This document shows, piece after piece, positions 16,200 to 25,466 of a stretch of DNA of 64,000 nt. Origin of the DNA: Vreelandella boliviensis LC1 (GTDB lineage: Bacteria > Pseudomonadota > Gammaproteobacteria > Pseudomonadales > Halomonadaceae). Positions within the stretch are counted from its first letter, which is position 1; each line of letters opens with the position of its first letter. The position numbers were made by a program, and so were the translations under genes. The notes beneath the pieces are model-generated. The model did no database searches. It saw nothing but the letters and a program-made list of their open reading frames with translations, and was not told the origin of the DNA. The stretch spans positions 62,001 to 126,000 of the forward strand of contig NZ_JH393259.1 in the NCBI RefSeq assembly GCF_000236035.1, in the 5' to 3' direction.

Positions 16200-17213
16200 T
16201 TATCTTGCGAATCCACTGAACAGCCAGGGGCTCAGCAGGTTAATCAGCCAGCCTACGATCATGAAATTGGTCAGCAGGATGACGAAAATTGTGCCCAGCA
16301 GCCGCCACTGCATGACCTGCTTGAGCATAATGAATTCAGGAAAACTGGCCGCAACGGTGCTCATACAGAAAGCTAGTGTGGTGCCTACTGGTAGCCCTTT
16401 GAGGATTAGGCTTTCCATGATGGGGATCACCCCAGTGGCATTGGAGTAGAGCGGCAGCCCGGCGAACACGGCAACGGGTACATTCCACCATTGGCCGCTG
16501 CCGAGGTTGTCGGCGAACCAGCCATCGGGGACAAAACCATGCAGTGCAGCACCCAGGCCCACGCCGATGATTATCCATTTCCAGATTCGCGCAACGATCT
16601 CCTTGAGTTCGTTACGGGCAAATACATGGCGTTCCTTCATGGAGAGGGAAGGCGCCTTGGGGGCTGGCACGTCGCTTTGCGGCGTATTGCTGGCCTGCTG
16701 GTAGGCTTTAGCCGTAAAGTCCTTGAGCCAACGTTCGCCCTTGAGCGCATCGAGTATCATGCCGCCGCCGATACCTACCGCCATGCCGATGACCACGTAA
16801 ACCAGGGTGAATTCCCAACCCAACAGGCTCCACAGCATGATTACCGCGACTTCATTGATAATTGGCGAGGTGAACAGGAAAGCCATCGTGATGCCTAGCG
16901 GGATGCCCGCGCTAGTGAAGCCGAGAAACAACGGGATACTGGAGCAAGAACAAAACGGGGTGATGGCGCCGAAGCTTGCGCCAAGCCCGTAGCCACAGAA
17001 GCGATTCTTGTTCTGGATATAATCACGCACACGCTCAAGGTCGAGATAGGCGCGTGCAAGGGCGATCACGAAGATCATTACCACCAGTAGCGCAAAGATC
17101 TTGGTAGTGTCTTCAATGAAAAAATGCAGGGATGAGTCCCATTTACTGGCCGGATCCAGGCCTGCTAAGCCATAGATGAGCCAGTCGGCTAACCTTGTAA
17201 AGATATCCAACAT
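16200..17213 (-). CDS. ArsP/YraQ-family permease (DUF318)
   Basis: A 337-aa inner-membrane permease with eight or more predicted spans in two repeated halves. The family cysteine motif is present (ITPFCSCSSIPLFLG, about residues 84-98), with a second-half counterpart (LPLYSNATGVIPIMESLILKG). A long cytoplasmic loop (about residues 165-200) separates the halves. Relatives include organoarsenical efflux permeases and permeases of unknown substrate. The operon with a CxxC protein and a decayed CDF gene suggests metal or metalloid handling, but no ArsR-type regulator is adjacent. Confidence 0.8.
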   Translation of the reverse strand: MLDIFTRLADWLIYGLAGLDPASKWDSSLHFFIEDTTKIFALLVVMIFVIALARAYLDLERVRDYIQNKNRFCGYGLGASFGAITPFCSCSSIPLFLGFTSAGIPLGITMAFLFTSPIINEVAVIMLWSLLGWEFTLVYVVIGMAVGIGGGMILDALKGERWLKDFTAKAYQQASNTPQSDVPAPKAPSLSMKERHVFARNELKEIVARIWKWIIIGVGLGAALHGFVPDGWFADNLGSGQWWNVPVAVFAGLPLYSNATGVIPIMESLILKGLPVGTTLAFCMSTVAASFPEFIMLKQVMQWRLLGTIFVILLTNFMIVGWLINLLSPWLFSGFAR

Positions 17214-17338
17214 GCAAGTAGCGCCTTTTGTCGTGTGCGTTGCTTGCTAGGAAGACGTATCACCCAGCAAAAGGATGCAGGGATAAGCATGTTTTTTTAG
17301 CTTTTCCTAAACTACTCTGATTAAAAAAAACAGTACTA

Positions 17339-18553
17339 TTACTGAACTTGAGACCGGCAACGCTTTACCTGCTGAGTTGTTACCCTGTGTGTGGCGCATG
17401 CAATAGTCATCTCCTCATTGGTGGGAATAACCATGACATCTACCGTCGATGTTGTTGAGCTAATCTGGTGTTCATTACGCTCGTTCGCATGACCATCCAA
17501 GGCTACTCCCATCCAGGCTAGATGATCACAGATAAGACGACGGACGAGCGCAGAGTTTTCTCCGATTCCAGCCGTGAAAACAATAGCGTCGAGACCGCCT
17601 ATTGTTGTGCAAAGAGCTGCAAGTTCACACGCTGCGCGGTAACAAAAAAGCTCAATGGCTTCCAGAGCTTCGGGAGCAGGGCTTGACTGCAGTATTGCCA
17701 TATCATTACTAATGCCCGACACGCCCAAAAGCCCTGACTCTTCGTAGAGTAAGTGCTTAAGCTCCTGTGTTGTCATATCCAAACCATCGAGAAGATATAG
17801 CAGCACGCCGGGGTCTATCGAGCCGCAGCGTTGCCCCATCATCAGGCCATCAAGCGCCGTGAATCCCATGCTGGTCGCTACACTCTGCCGGGCCTTCATG
17901 GCGCACATACTGGCGCCATTGCCCAGGTGAGCCATGACAACGCGGGCATCCGCCTTAGCGCCAAGGTAATGCGGTAATCTGCTAGCGATGTAGTCGTAAG
18001 AGAGACCGTGAAAACCATAACGAATAATACCCGCATCCGTCAGGGTGCGAGGAAGCGCAAATAGCTGGGCAAGCCGGTCTTGGGTTCGGTGAAAACTGGT
18101 ATCGAAGCAGGCGACTTGAGGCAGGGTAGGGAGAAAAGAGCAAACTGCACGTATCGCCTGCAAATTGTGCGGTTGATGAAGGGGAGCTAGCGGAACGAGT
18201 GTCGCTAGCTCGTCAAGCAGTGCTTCAGTCACCTTTGCAGGGCCGGTATGGTTACGCCCGCCATGCACCACTCGGTGACCCGCTGCGATGATATTAACAC
18301 CACCCCGGTGGCGTTTTAGCCAATCAAGGAGCGCGGGAATAATGTCGTCAAGCGTGCTTCCAGTGGTTAAACGCATCCCTTCGGTTTGCTGCAGGGCAAG
18401 ATTGTGATCATCACGTGCTGAAAAAATGGGATGGCTGCCAATGCCCGCAATTTTACCCCGCAATAGGGCTACTGAAGGGGTTGCTTCATCCGCATAGAGG
18501 GCAAACTTAAGGCTCGATGAACCTACGTTTAAGACCAAGATTGCATCTGTCAT
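17339..18553 (-). CDS. ackA: Acetate/propionate kinase
   Basis: A 404-aa ASKHA-fold kinase interconverting acyl-phosphate + ADP and carboxylate + ATP. Motifs: ILVLNVGSSSLKFALY at the N-terminus, AGHRVVHGG, FDTSFHRT, YGFHGLSYDYI, MAHLGNGASMCA and FTAGIGENS. The start overlaps the previous gene by 4 bp (ATGA), indicating translational coupling to the acyltransferase that makes its substrate. It is the last gene of the phaC-acyltransferase-ackA operon. Whether acetate, propionate or butyrate is preferred cannot be told from sequence. Confidence 0.93.
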   Translation of the reverse strand: MTDAILVLNVGSSSLKFALYADEATPSVALLRGKIAGIGSHPIFSARDDHNLALQQTEGMRLTTGSTLDDIIPALLDWLKRHRGGVNIIAAGHRVVHGGRNHTGPAKVTEALLDELATLVPLAPLHQPHNLQAIRAVCSFLPTLPQVACFDTSFHRTQDRLAQLFALPRTLTDAGIIRYGFHGLSYDYIASRLPHYLGAKADARVVMAHLGNGASMCAMKARQSVATSMGFTALDGLMMGQRCGSIDPGVLLYLLDGLDMTTQELKHLLYEESGLLGVSGISNDMAILQSSPAPEALEAIELFCYRAACELAALCTTIGGLDAIVFTAGIGENSALVRRLICDHLAWMGVALDGHANERNEHQISSTTSTVDVMVIPTNEEMTIACATHRVTTQQVKRCRSQVQ

Positions 18554-19980
18554 AGTGCTTTATTCGCTCTGTTGCTAATAAAGCATTGGGCCAATGCACA
18601 TGAGGCCAGGCGAGCCATCGGGCTATCCGCTCGGCTGGTCAGAATAATCGGCACGCGCGCACCCAACACAATGCCCGCCGCGTCGGCACCGGCCAGATAG
18701 ATGAGCTGTTTGGCCATCATATTAGCGGCTTCGAGGTCGGGAGCAACCAATATGTCGGCGTCGCCAGCAACGTTAGAAACGATGCCCTTTGTCTTTGCAG
18801 CCGCGGCAGAAATGGCATTGTCGAAGGCCAACGGCCCATCAATCAAGCCGCCGGTGATCTGGCCCCGTTCAGCCATTTTACACAGTGCTGCGGCATCAAG
18901 CGTCGAGATCATATGCGGGTTGACGGTCTCTACTGCTGATAATATCGCTACCTTTGGCTGATGGATGCCCAGTGAGTGAGCAAGATCGATTGCGTTTTGG
19001 ACGATGTCGCGTTTGGTGGCGAGGTCGGGATCGATATTGATAGCGGCATCGGTGATGAAAAGTGGCTTGGGGTAGGGTGGCACATCAAGCACGTAAACGT
19101 GGCTCATTCGACGTTCGGTGCGCAGGCCCGTGTCCGAGTTCACTACAGCGTTCATTAATTCGTCGGTATGCAGTGACCCTTTCATAAGCGCTTCCACACG
19201 AGCGGAACGCACCAGTGCCACGGCTGCATCCGCCGCGGCATGGCTATGCGGCGCATCGACAATTTCGATGCCATCGAGGCTTTGCCCAGCGGCCTTGGCA
19301 ACTGCCTGGATCTTGGCCGTTGGCCCCACCAGAATTGGGACGATCATACCCTGTCGCGCGGCATCAAGGGCGCCAATGATGGAAAGCTCATCGCAGGGGT
19401 GAACGACAGCGGTGCGGATAGCCGCGAGGTTGTGCGTCGCGGCGATTAACTTGGCGTATTGAGCACCTTGAACGTGTAAGTGAACGTCGGGTAAGACGAC
19501 TCTTGGGCGCCGCACTTTTTCGTGCGGAGCGATCACCTCTGCGTTGCCACTGATCACCAATATGTTGCGCTCATTGAAGCACGTGCAGGCGAGAGTTAAA
19601 CGGCCCTTTGCGTGTTTTTCGGTAACTTCAACTCTCACAATAACCGTATCGCCAAGTCCGACAGGGGCCATAAACTTAAGACTCTGGGAGAGGAAGACGG
19701 TGCCGGGGCCAGGTAATTGAGTGCCAAGTACCGCCGAGATCAGTGCACCGCCCCACATGCCATGGGCAATGACGCCATGAAACATATCGGTTTTCGCGTA
19801 TTCAGTATCAACATGTGCAGGATTAACGTCGCCTGACATAACGGCGAATAGCTCGATGTCCTGCGTTCTCAATGTACGGGTCAGTTCAGCGCTATCCCCG
19901 ATGGCAATCTCGTCGTAGGTTTTGTTCTCTATATAGGCAATAGTCGACGCTGCCTCTACCACGTGCTCAAGCTCGGACAT
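18550..19980 (-). CDS. Bifunctional MaoC-type enoyl-CoA hydratase / phosphate acyltransferase
   Basis: A 476-aa fusion. The N-terminal part (residues about 15-150) is a MaoC hot-dog hydratase with the D/H motif (MSGDVNPAHVD, FHGVIAHGMW). The C-terminal part is a phosphate acetyl/butyryltransferase (IGALDAARQGMIVPILVGP, EALMKGSLHTDELMN, GPLAFDNAIS). It would turn acyl-CoA into acyl-phosphate for the following kinase, and interconvert enoyl- and (R)-3-hydroxyacyl-CoA. I chose the ATG at 19980 because GGAGG lies 5 nt upstream; an ATG at 19998 is weaker. It sits between phaC and ackA, linking PHA metabolism and substrate-level phosphorylation. Confidence 0.9.
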   Translation of the reverse strand: MSELEHVVEAASTIAYIENKTYDEIAIGDSAELTRTLRTQDIELFAVMSGDVNPAHVDTEYAKTDMFHGVIAHGMWGGALISAVLGTQLPGPGTVFLSQSLKFMAPVGLGDTVIVRVEVTEKHAKGRLTLACTCFNERNILVISGNAEVIAPHEKVRRPRVVLPDVHLHVQGAQYAKLIAATHNLAAIRTAVVHPCDELSIIGALDAARQGMIVPILVGPTAKIQAVAKAAGQSLDGIEIVDAPHSHAAADAAVALVRSARVEALMKGSLHTDELMNAVVNSDTGLRTERRMSHVYVLDVPPYPKPLFITDAAINIDPDLATKRDIVQNAIDLAHSLGIHQPKVAILSAVETVNPHMISTLDAAALCKMAERGQITGGLIDGPLAFDNAISAAAAKTKGIVSNVAGDADILVAPDLEAANMMAKQLIYLAGADAAGIVLGARVPIILTSRADSPMARLASCALAQCFISNRANKAL

Positions 19981-20010
19981 GGTAGCCTCCATCCACATAG
20001 GCGAGAGTGC

Positions 20011-21795
20011 TCATGTTTGCTTCACATAGGTGCCAGGCGCATCGCACAGCACGGCATATTGGCCAGAGCGGGTGCCCATGTGGGGAGGCGTGGTGGGATC
20101 GCTTGAATGTTGTGCCAGCCAATTTGTGAACCCAGGCCACCAAGATCCTTCTTGCGAGGTAGTCTCGGCACACCAGTCCGCAGGTGAGCGGTAATACGCG
20201 TCAGCAGGAGTGTTGGCAATGCGAAAATGTCGGTGTTGGTGACCAGGTTCCGACACAATTCCTGCATTGTGTCCGCCACTGGTCAGAACGAAGGTCACAT
20301 CCACATCAACGAACAGGTGCAATTTGTAGACCGATCGCCAGGGGGCGACATGATCATCCTCAGTGCCAACGGCGAAGATAGGGGCACGAATGTCGGTGAC
20401 CGCAATAGCTTTGTTACCCACCTGATAGCGCCCATCGGCCAAGTCATTATTCAGAAAAAGCCTGCGTAAATATTCTGAGTGCATTCGGTAAGGCATTCGT
20501 GTCGCGTCAGCATTCCATGTCATCAGGTCGAAGGAGTGGCCCTGCACGCCCAGCAAATAACGGTCAATGGCAGGCGCCCAGATCAGGTCTTTAGCACGTA
20601 ATAAGGCAAAAGCACCGGCCATTTGATCCGATGACAAATACCCCGTCTGCGACATCATGTCTTCAATCATCGTGACCTGGGAGTCGTTGATGAACAAGCG
20701 TAACGGCCCCGCCTCGGTGAAATCAATTTGAGCGGCGAGCAAGGAGACCGTTGCGCAACGATCATCGCCGTCGCGTGCCATGGCCGCCGCGGCAATGGCA
20801 AGCAGTGTCCCACCCAGGCAGTAACCCACTGCATGAAGTTTGGGCGCTTGGGTAATCGCCTGGATAGCATCAATAGCCTCCATTACGCCGAGCTGTCGAT
20901 ACTCCTCCATGCCTAGGTCGCGATCCTCAACGCTAGGATTCTTCCAAGACACGATAAACACGGTAAAGCCCTGGCCCACCAGAAACTGAACGAGTGAGTT
21001 TGTAGGTGATAAATCAAGAATGTAGTACTTCATGATCCAGGCAGGCACGATGAGAATGGGTTCGGGGCGGACACGTTCAGTGCTGGGCGTATATTGTATT
21101 AATTCAATCAAATGGTTCCGAAAAACCACCTTGCCCGGCGTTATGGCCAGATTTTGCCCAACCTTAAAGAGCTGAGGGCTCGCAGGTTCTGATGGGCTGG
21201 CTTTTTGGTGGAGATCGTTGGCAAGGTTCTTGGCACCCCGAACAAAATTCTGGCCCTGCTCTGCTTGCATTGCGGCGATAACGTCGGGGTTGGTGAAGGG
21301 GAAATTAGAGGGCGCCGATGTATCAACCAAAAGGCCAGCCACAAATGCCATGAGATCTTCATGCGACGGGGCAACGCCATGAACGCCGGTCATGGCTTCT
21401 TGCCACCATTGCCAGTGCTGACAATGTGCCTGCGACCAGAGATTAAACGGATACTGCTGCCAGCCGTGACTGGCAAAGCGCTTGTCTTCCGGCTTATTGT
21501 TAGCGCATGTTGCTTCATTGCCAGGGATCGACTGTAACCAAAGCGCCTGTGCATTGCGCATTGCCGATTCCATTAGTTGCCATTGTTTACCCGGCGAAGC
21601 AGCCATATGCACGGCCCAGTCCAACCAGGCTTCTCCAAGCACGGAGGGAGCAAGGCCCCCCGTCGTTTTCGCAACGGCGCTGTGGGTAAATTGATCTATG
21701 GTTTTATACAAAGAAGGTGGGCTGGCTTTCGCACCAGAACGGTTGGTATCTGCAGCTACTTCATCGGTACAGGTGGTTGCCGGACGCTTTAACAT
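20011..21795 (-). CDS. phaC: Class I-like polyhydroxyalkanoate synthase
   Basis: A 594-aa PHA synthase that polymerises (R)-3-hydroxyacyl-CoA. Visible: the PhaC N-terminal domain (about residues 60-240), the lipase-like box GYCLGGT with nucleophile Cys326, then GTEDDHVAPW with the probable catalytic Asp481, and SGGHNAGIV with His509, giving an intact triad. I start at 21795, where AAAGGGGGAACA precedes the ATG; an upstream ATG at 21828 would add 11 unneeded residues. No phasin, phaA or phaB is adjacent. The neighbours are the MaoC-acyltransferase fusion and ackA, so this may be a second, stress-linked synthase. Confidence 0.92.
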   Translation of the reverse strand: MLKRPATTCTDEVAADTNRSGAKASPPSLYKTIDQFTHSAVAKTTGGLAPSVLGEAWLDWAVHMAASPGKQWQLMESAMRNAQALWLQSIPGNEATCANNKPEDKRFASHGWQQYPFNLWSQAHCQHWQWWQEAMTGVHGVAPSHEDLMAFVAGLLVDTSAPSNFPFTNPDVIAAMQAEQGQNFVRGAKNLANDLHQKASPSEPASPQLFKVGQNLAITPGKVVFRNHLIELIQYTPSTERVRPEPILIVPAWIMKYYILDLSPTNSLVQFLVGQGFTVFIVSWKNPSVEDRDLGMEEYRQLGVMEAIDAIQAITQAPKLHAVGYCLGGTLLAIAAAAMARDGDDRCATVSLLAAQIDFTEAGPLRLFINDSQVTMIEDMMSQTGYLSSDQMAGAFALLRAKDLIWAPAIDRYLLGVQGHSFDLMTWNADATRMPYRMHSEYLRRLFLNNDLADGRYQVGNKAIAVTDIRAPIFAVGTEDDHVAPWRSVYKLHLFVDVDVTFVLTSGGHNAGIVSEPGHQHRHFRIANTPADAYYRSPADWCAETTSQEGSWWPGFTNWLAQHSSDPTTPPHMGTRSGQYAVLCDAPGTYVKQT

Positions 21796-21920
21796 TGTTC
21801 CCCCTTTAGGATGGCGTGAATATTCCATCCATTTCCTGCCGAGAGTTTAATGCCCACATGGATGTCCGGTGCTGATCAAAGTTAGTGGTGCCTTTAAAAT
21901 AGCTTCTTACACTGCGCCCC

Positions 21921-22157
21921 TTATGGTCGTCGAACCGAGTTACCGCCACTGATGATGCCATTAATCAAGGCTGCTACCGCCAAGTGCGCACTAGGGTCGC
22001 AATCGAGACTCGCCGCATGCTCATGTGCGCTGGCAGCGTCTTGTAGAATGCCGATAATGGCGCTCTCCGATAAAAGCTTTTGGTCATTTATGGCAAGCAG
22101 CATTGACTCGCAAATGGATAATGCGGCCATTCCTTGGTATTCATTTTGTTTTGGCAT
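21921..22157 (-). CDS. Small hypothetical protein
   Basis: A 78-aa, probably soluble and mostly alpha-helical protein (MPKQNEYQGMAALSICESM...). It has one HEHAASLDC-like His/Cys-containing stretch around residues 44-53 and a glycine-rich tail. I do not recognise a family. It lies between the phaC operon and the divergent Crp/Fnr gene, on the phaC strand, and could be the first gene of that operon (125 bp before phaC). Its upstream site is weak. It may be real because it fills the gap with sensible codon use. Confidence 0.5.
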   Translation of the reverse strand: MPKQNEYQGMAALSICESMLLAINDQKLLSESAIIGILQDAASAHEHAASLDCDPSAHLAVAALINGIISGGNSVRRP

Positions 22158-22306
22158 GTTGGCTGCTCTTTGGAGAGAAATGAGAAACGATGATGGGTCA
22201 CCGTCTTGTTCGCGAATGTCAGCAGAGTTACATAAAGCCCGCTATGCTGGGCTAACACAAAGCAGCCTGTAATGAGGTTTTATTCATAACTAAATGGGAA
22301 GAAAAT

Positions 22307-23041
22307 TTGACGGTGATTGAAGATACGCCTTTGGCAAAAAAACTGGGGGCATTCGTGGCGTTATCGACGTCAGATCTGTCGCTTCTATCGGGGTTGCACA
22401 GGCGTCGCAAGGCGTTAGTGGCGGGTAGAGATCTGGTGCATCAGGGGCAATCAGACCAGATAGCCTACATTCTGGCGGCGGGCTGGGTCTGCTCCTATAA
22501 AATACTGCCTGATGGGTCACGCCAAATTGTCGATTTCCAAATTCCTGGGGATTTTCTGGGTCTTCGCAGTGCATTACTGCATACGTCTGATCGCAGCATT
22601 GAATCAGTTACTGATATTGAAGTGTCTGAAGTGCTGGTGAGAGATTTACTGAATGTGTTTGCGCAGAACCTGCGTTTGGCGACGGCTGTCTTATGGGCGG
22701 CGTCTCGTGACGAGGCTATGGTGGTGGAGCACTTGGTTAATATCGGGAGACGCAGCGCGGTAGAGCGCATGGCGCATTTTCTGCTGGAGTTAGGCTCACG
22801 GCTAACGCTGGTGGGTATGGGAGATAAAAGTGGGTACACCTGCCCGTTAACGCAATACCACTTGGCCGATGCGTTAGGCCTGACAGCGGTGCATGTGAAC
22901 CGAGTGCTTAGGCAGCTGCGAGAAAATGGGCTGCTTACATTTCGTAATGGCGTGGTGACCTTCGATAATTATCAAGGTCTTGCCACACTGGTCGACTTTG
23001 ATCCAACCTATCTGGATCAAACGGGGCCGCTGCTTAAGTAA
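22307..23041 (+). CDS. Crp/Fnr-family transcriptional regulator
   Basis: A 244-aa regulator with an N-terminal cyclic-nucleotide-binding-like domain (about residues 20-130, including IVDFQIPGDFLGLRSAL) and a C-terminal winged helix (about 150-225; PLTQYHLADALGLTAVHVNRVLRQL). The Fnr-type N-terminal cysteine cluster is absent, so it is not an obvious oxygen-sensing Fe-S protein. I use the TTG at 22307 with GGGAAGA just upstream; a GTG at 22313 is an alternative. It sits between the phaC operon and the N-ATPase operon and is a candidate regulator of both. Confidence 0.88.
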   Translation: MTVIEDTPLAKKLGAFVALSTSDLSLLSGLHRRRKALVAGRDLVHQGQSDQIAYILAAGWVCSYKILPDGSRQIVDFQIPGDFLGLRSALLHTSDRSIESVTDIEVSEVLVRDLLNVFAQNLRLATAVLWAASRDEAMVVEHLVNIGRRSAVERMAHFLLELGSRLTLVGMGDKSGYTCPLTQYHLADALGLTAVHVNRVLRQLRENGLLTFRNGVVTFDNYQGLATLVDFDPTYLDQTGPLLK

Positions 23042-23086
23042 TTAACCAAGCGCCACGTCGACACGTTTATGGCTGCGTAGTGGCTG

Positions 23087-23932
23087 TCAATGGCCATTAA
23101 CAGTGGCGAATCCGGTTCCCAGTTCAATGATTTCTGCGGTAATGGTTTCCTGCCTAACGCGGCGTAATGTGGCTTGAAACGCCTCTAGCTCTTGCTCAAT
23201 CTGACTTCCCGCTGCTGACATGGCGGCCATGCGTGCTTCATTTTCTGCGCTAAAGGCATGAAGCGCCGCCTTACACACTATGGCATGGAAATAATCCGTG
23301 CTCAGATCGCTGATCAACGTGTCGATGGGGATTTGTATTAGGAAGCGGTGATCAGTTTCCGGTGGGAAAGCTGTGGGGTCAATGGGAAGAATAGCCTGTT
23401 GAATGACCGCGCTGCGTCCAGCCGTCCAGGTAGTAAAGAGAACATCCAAGCCATCAATATTGCCCAGAGCCATTTCATGATAGATCGCTTTGGTGATGTC
23501 ATCTGCCAGCTTGGGTATGCCCAGTGTCCGCGCAGGCATCGCATGGCTCCAGCGTGCCACTAACCCACGGGCCGCTGCAATTGAGCATCCGCGTGTGCCG
23601 ATAATAAATAAAGGCTGGGTGGTGTCTGTTGTCACAATACTATCCAGCACCCGTTCACTGAACGCGCCAGCGAACCCCTGTTCAGCACAAAACACCAACA
23701 AACCTCGTTCGCAGTGAGAGTTTTTTGTGGTTTTTTTGACGGAAGTAGAGGTGGTGCCAATGGCGCTGGAGATCGCTGTGGCAATGGTGGCGGCATAGCT
23801 ATCGACGGCCTGCATTTGTGTCCGTGCAACTTGGGCACGTGAGGCCGCGATGCCTTTCATCGCATTCATTACGGCCCCTAGTTGGCGGATGCCTTCTATC
23901 CTGGCACTAATATCTGCTAGTCGTTCTGTCAT
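23087..23932 (-). CDS. atpG: N-ATPase gamma subunit
   Basis: A 281-aa central-shaft subunit. The N-terminal helix (SARIEGIRQLGAVMNAMKGIAASR) and the C-terminal helix (EARMAAMSAAGSQIEQELEAFQATLRR) form the coiled coil that turns inside alpha3beta3. The middle part is more diverged than in standard F-ATPases, as in N-ATPases. It is the last gene of the atpDCQRBEFAG operon, 16 bp after atpA. Confidence 0.9.
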   Translation of the reverse strand: MTERLADISARIEGIRQLGAVMNAMKGIAASRAQVARTQMQAVDSYAATIATAISSAIGTTSTSVKKTTKNSHCERGLLVFCAEQGFAGAFSERVLDSIVTTDTTQPLFIIGTRGCSIAAARGLVARWSHAMPARTLGIPKLADDITKAIYHEMALGNIDGLDVLFTTWTAGRSAVIQQAILPIDPTAFPPETDHRFLIQIPIDTLISDLSTDYFHAIVCKAALHAFSAENEARMAAMSAAGSQIEQELEAFQATLRRVRQETITAEIIELGTGFATVNGH

Positions 23933-23948
23933 CGCGTCTTAGCACCTT

Positions 23949-25466
23949 TTATGCAGGATTTTTTATTAACGATTCAGCAAAGCGAGTTATCGCTGCAATT
24001 AGCGTGTCGCGTGCAGCACTATCCACGTCGCCCGTGTCAGTAATAAGGCGTAAAACCTCTGGGGCATCCTGATCTAGTACGCCTGCCAGGCCCGCGCAAA
24101 AGGTCGCTATAGCGTCTAACGGTAATGGGTCTAAAAGCCCGGATTGCACTGCTAGCATGAGTGCAATCTCATCAACTAAACGATACGGTACATGCTGCGG
24201 TTGGCGGAGAATGGCTCTAATCCGTGCTCCACGGGTTAATTGTTCGCGCACTCGGCCATCGGGCATCCCTCCAAAACGGGTGAAAACCTCCAGTTCTAAA
24301 AATTGCGCATAGTCGAGACGCAAAGTACTGGCTGCCTCGCGCAGTGGTTTAGCTTGCGTTTTTCCACCCACACGGCTGACGCTGAGTCCCGCATCCACCG
24401 CCGGTTTTTGGCCCTGATGGAACATGTCTGCGCTGAGTACAATCTGTCCATCGGTGATGGAAATCAGATTGGTCGGTATGAAGGCCGAAAGATTGCCTGC
24501 ATCCGTCTCGGCAATCGGTAGTGCGGTCAACGAGCCGCCTCCGCGAGCTTTCGACAGCTTAGCGGCCCGTTCCAATAACCTTGCATGTATATAAAAAACA
24601 TCGCCCGGATACGCTTCGCGCCCAGGCGCCTGTCGCGTTAGCAGGGCGATTTCGCGGTGGGTGGCCGCATGTTTAGAAAGATCGTCAATGACGATTAGCG
24701 CATGCTGCCCCTTATCACGAAAATACTCTGCCACCGTGACCCCGGCATAGGGCGCGATCCATTGCAGTCCTGGAGAGCTGGCCGATCCTGCCACTAGGAC
24801 GATGCAGCGCGTGAAGTCTCCCTGAGTTTGCAGTGCATCAATCACCCGGCGAACGCTGGAGGTCTTTTGTCCTACCGCGACATACACGCAAATCAAATCG
24901 CTCGACTTCTGAGCAATCAGGGCGTCGGTGGCCAGCGTGGTTTTGCCGGTAGCGTGGTCCCCCACAATTAACTCACGTTGGCCTCGGCCTAGGGCGAATA
25001 GCGTGTCTACGACCAAAATGCCGGTTTGAACGGGTTCGGTGACTAGATCGCGCTCAATAATCGACGGTGCCGGGCGTTCAATGGGCAGGTAAGTCGTTGC
25101 CTCTATCGGCCCCTTGCCATCTAAAGGGCGGCCCAGCGGATCAATCACTCTACCCAACAGCGCTTCGCCCACGGGTACACTGATAACGTCTCCCGTGCTG
25201 AATACGGCATCTCCTGAGTTAACATCGGTGGCTGAATCTAACAAAACGCAGCCTATCAAGTCAGGGTCAAGAACCCGAGCAAACCCGAGTTGACCCCCTT
25301 CGAACCTGAGTACCTCATCAAGGCGAACATCGCGCAACCCAGAAATCATCGCCACGCCGTCGCTGATTTCCTCAACACGCCCCGTACGCGCAGTTTGCGG
25401 GCCGATGGATGTGGAGCTAACTACGCTTTGCGAGGCTTGAAGCCAATCCAGCGGGCTATTCGGCAT
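23949..25466 (-). CDS. atpA: N-ATPase alpha subunit
   Basis: A 505-aa catalytic-head subunit with a beta-barrel N-domain, Walker A GDHATGKT (about residues 169-176, instead of the usual GDRQTGKT) and the alpha signature region [18 protein letters not shown] place the start at 25466 ([10 protein letters not shown]), overlapping atpF by 11 bp. A longer reading frame to 25553 only adds shadow sequence. The C-terminal helical domain is present and the length is normal. It forms the nucleotide-binding hexamer with AtpD. Confidence 0.93.
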   Translation of the reverse strand: MPNSPLDWLQASQSVVSSTSIGPQTARTGRVEEISDGVAMISGLRDVRLDEVLRFEGGQLGFARVLDPDLIGCVLLDSATDVNSGDAVFSTGDVISVPVGEALLGRVIDPLGRPLDGKGPIEATTYLPIERPAPSIIERDLVTEPVQTGILVVDTLFALGRGQRELIVGDHATGKTTLATDALIAQKSSDLICVYVAVGQKTSSVRRVIDALQTQGDFTRCIVLVAGSASSPGLQWIAPYAGVTVAEYFRDKGQHALIVIDDLSKHAATHREIALLTRQAPGREAYPGDVFYIHARLLERAAKLSKARGGGSLTALPIAETDAGNLSAFIPTNLISITDGQIVLSADMFHQGQKPAVDAGLSVSRVGGKTQAKPLREAASTLRLDYAQFLELEVFTRFGGMPDGRVREQLTRGARIRAILRQPQHVPYRLVDEIALMLAVQSGLLDPLPLDAIATFCAGLAGVLDQDAPEVLRLITDTGDVDSAARDTLIAAITRFAESLIKNPA

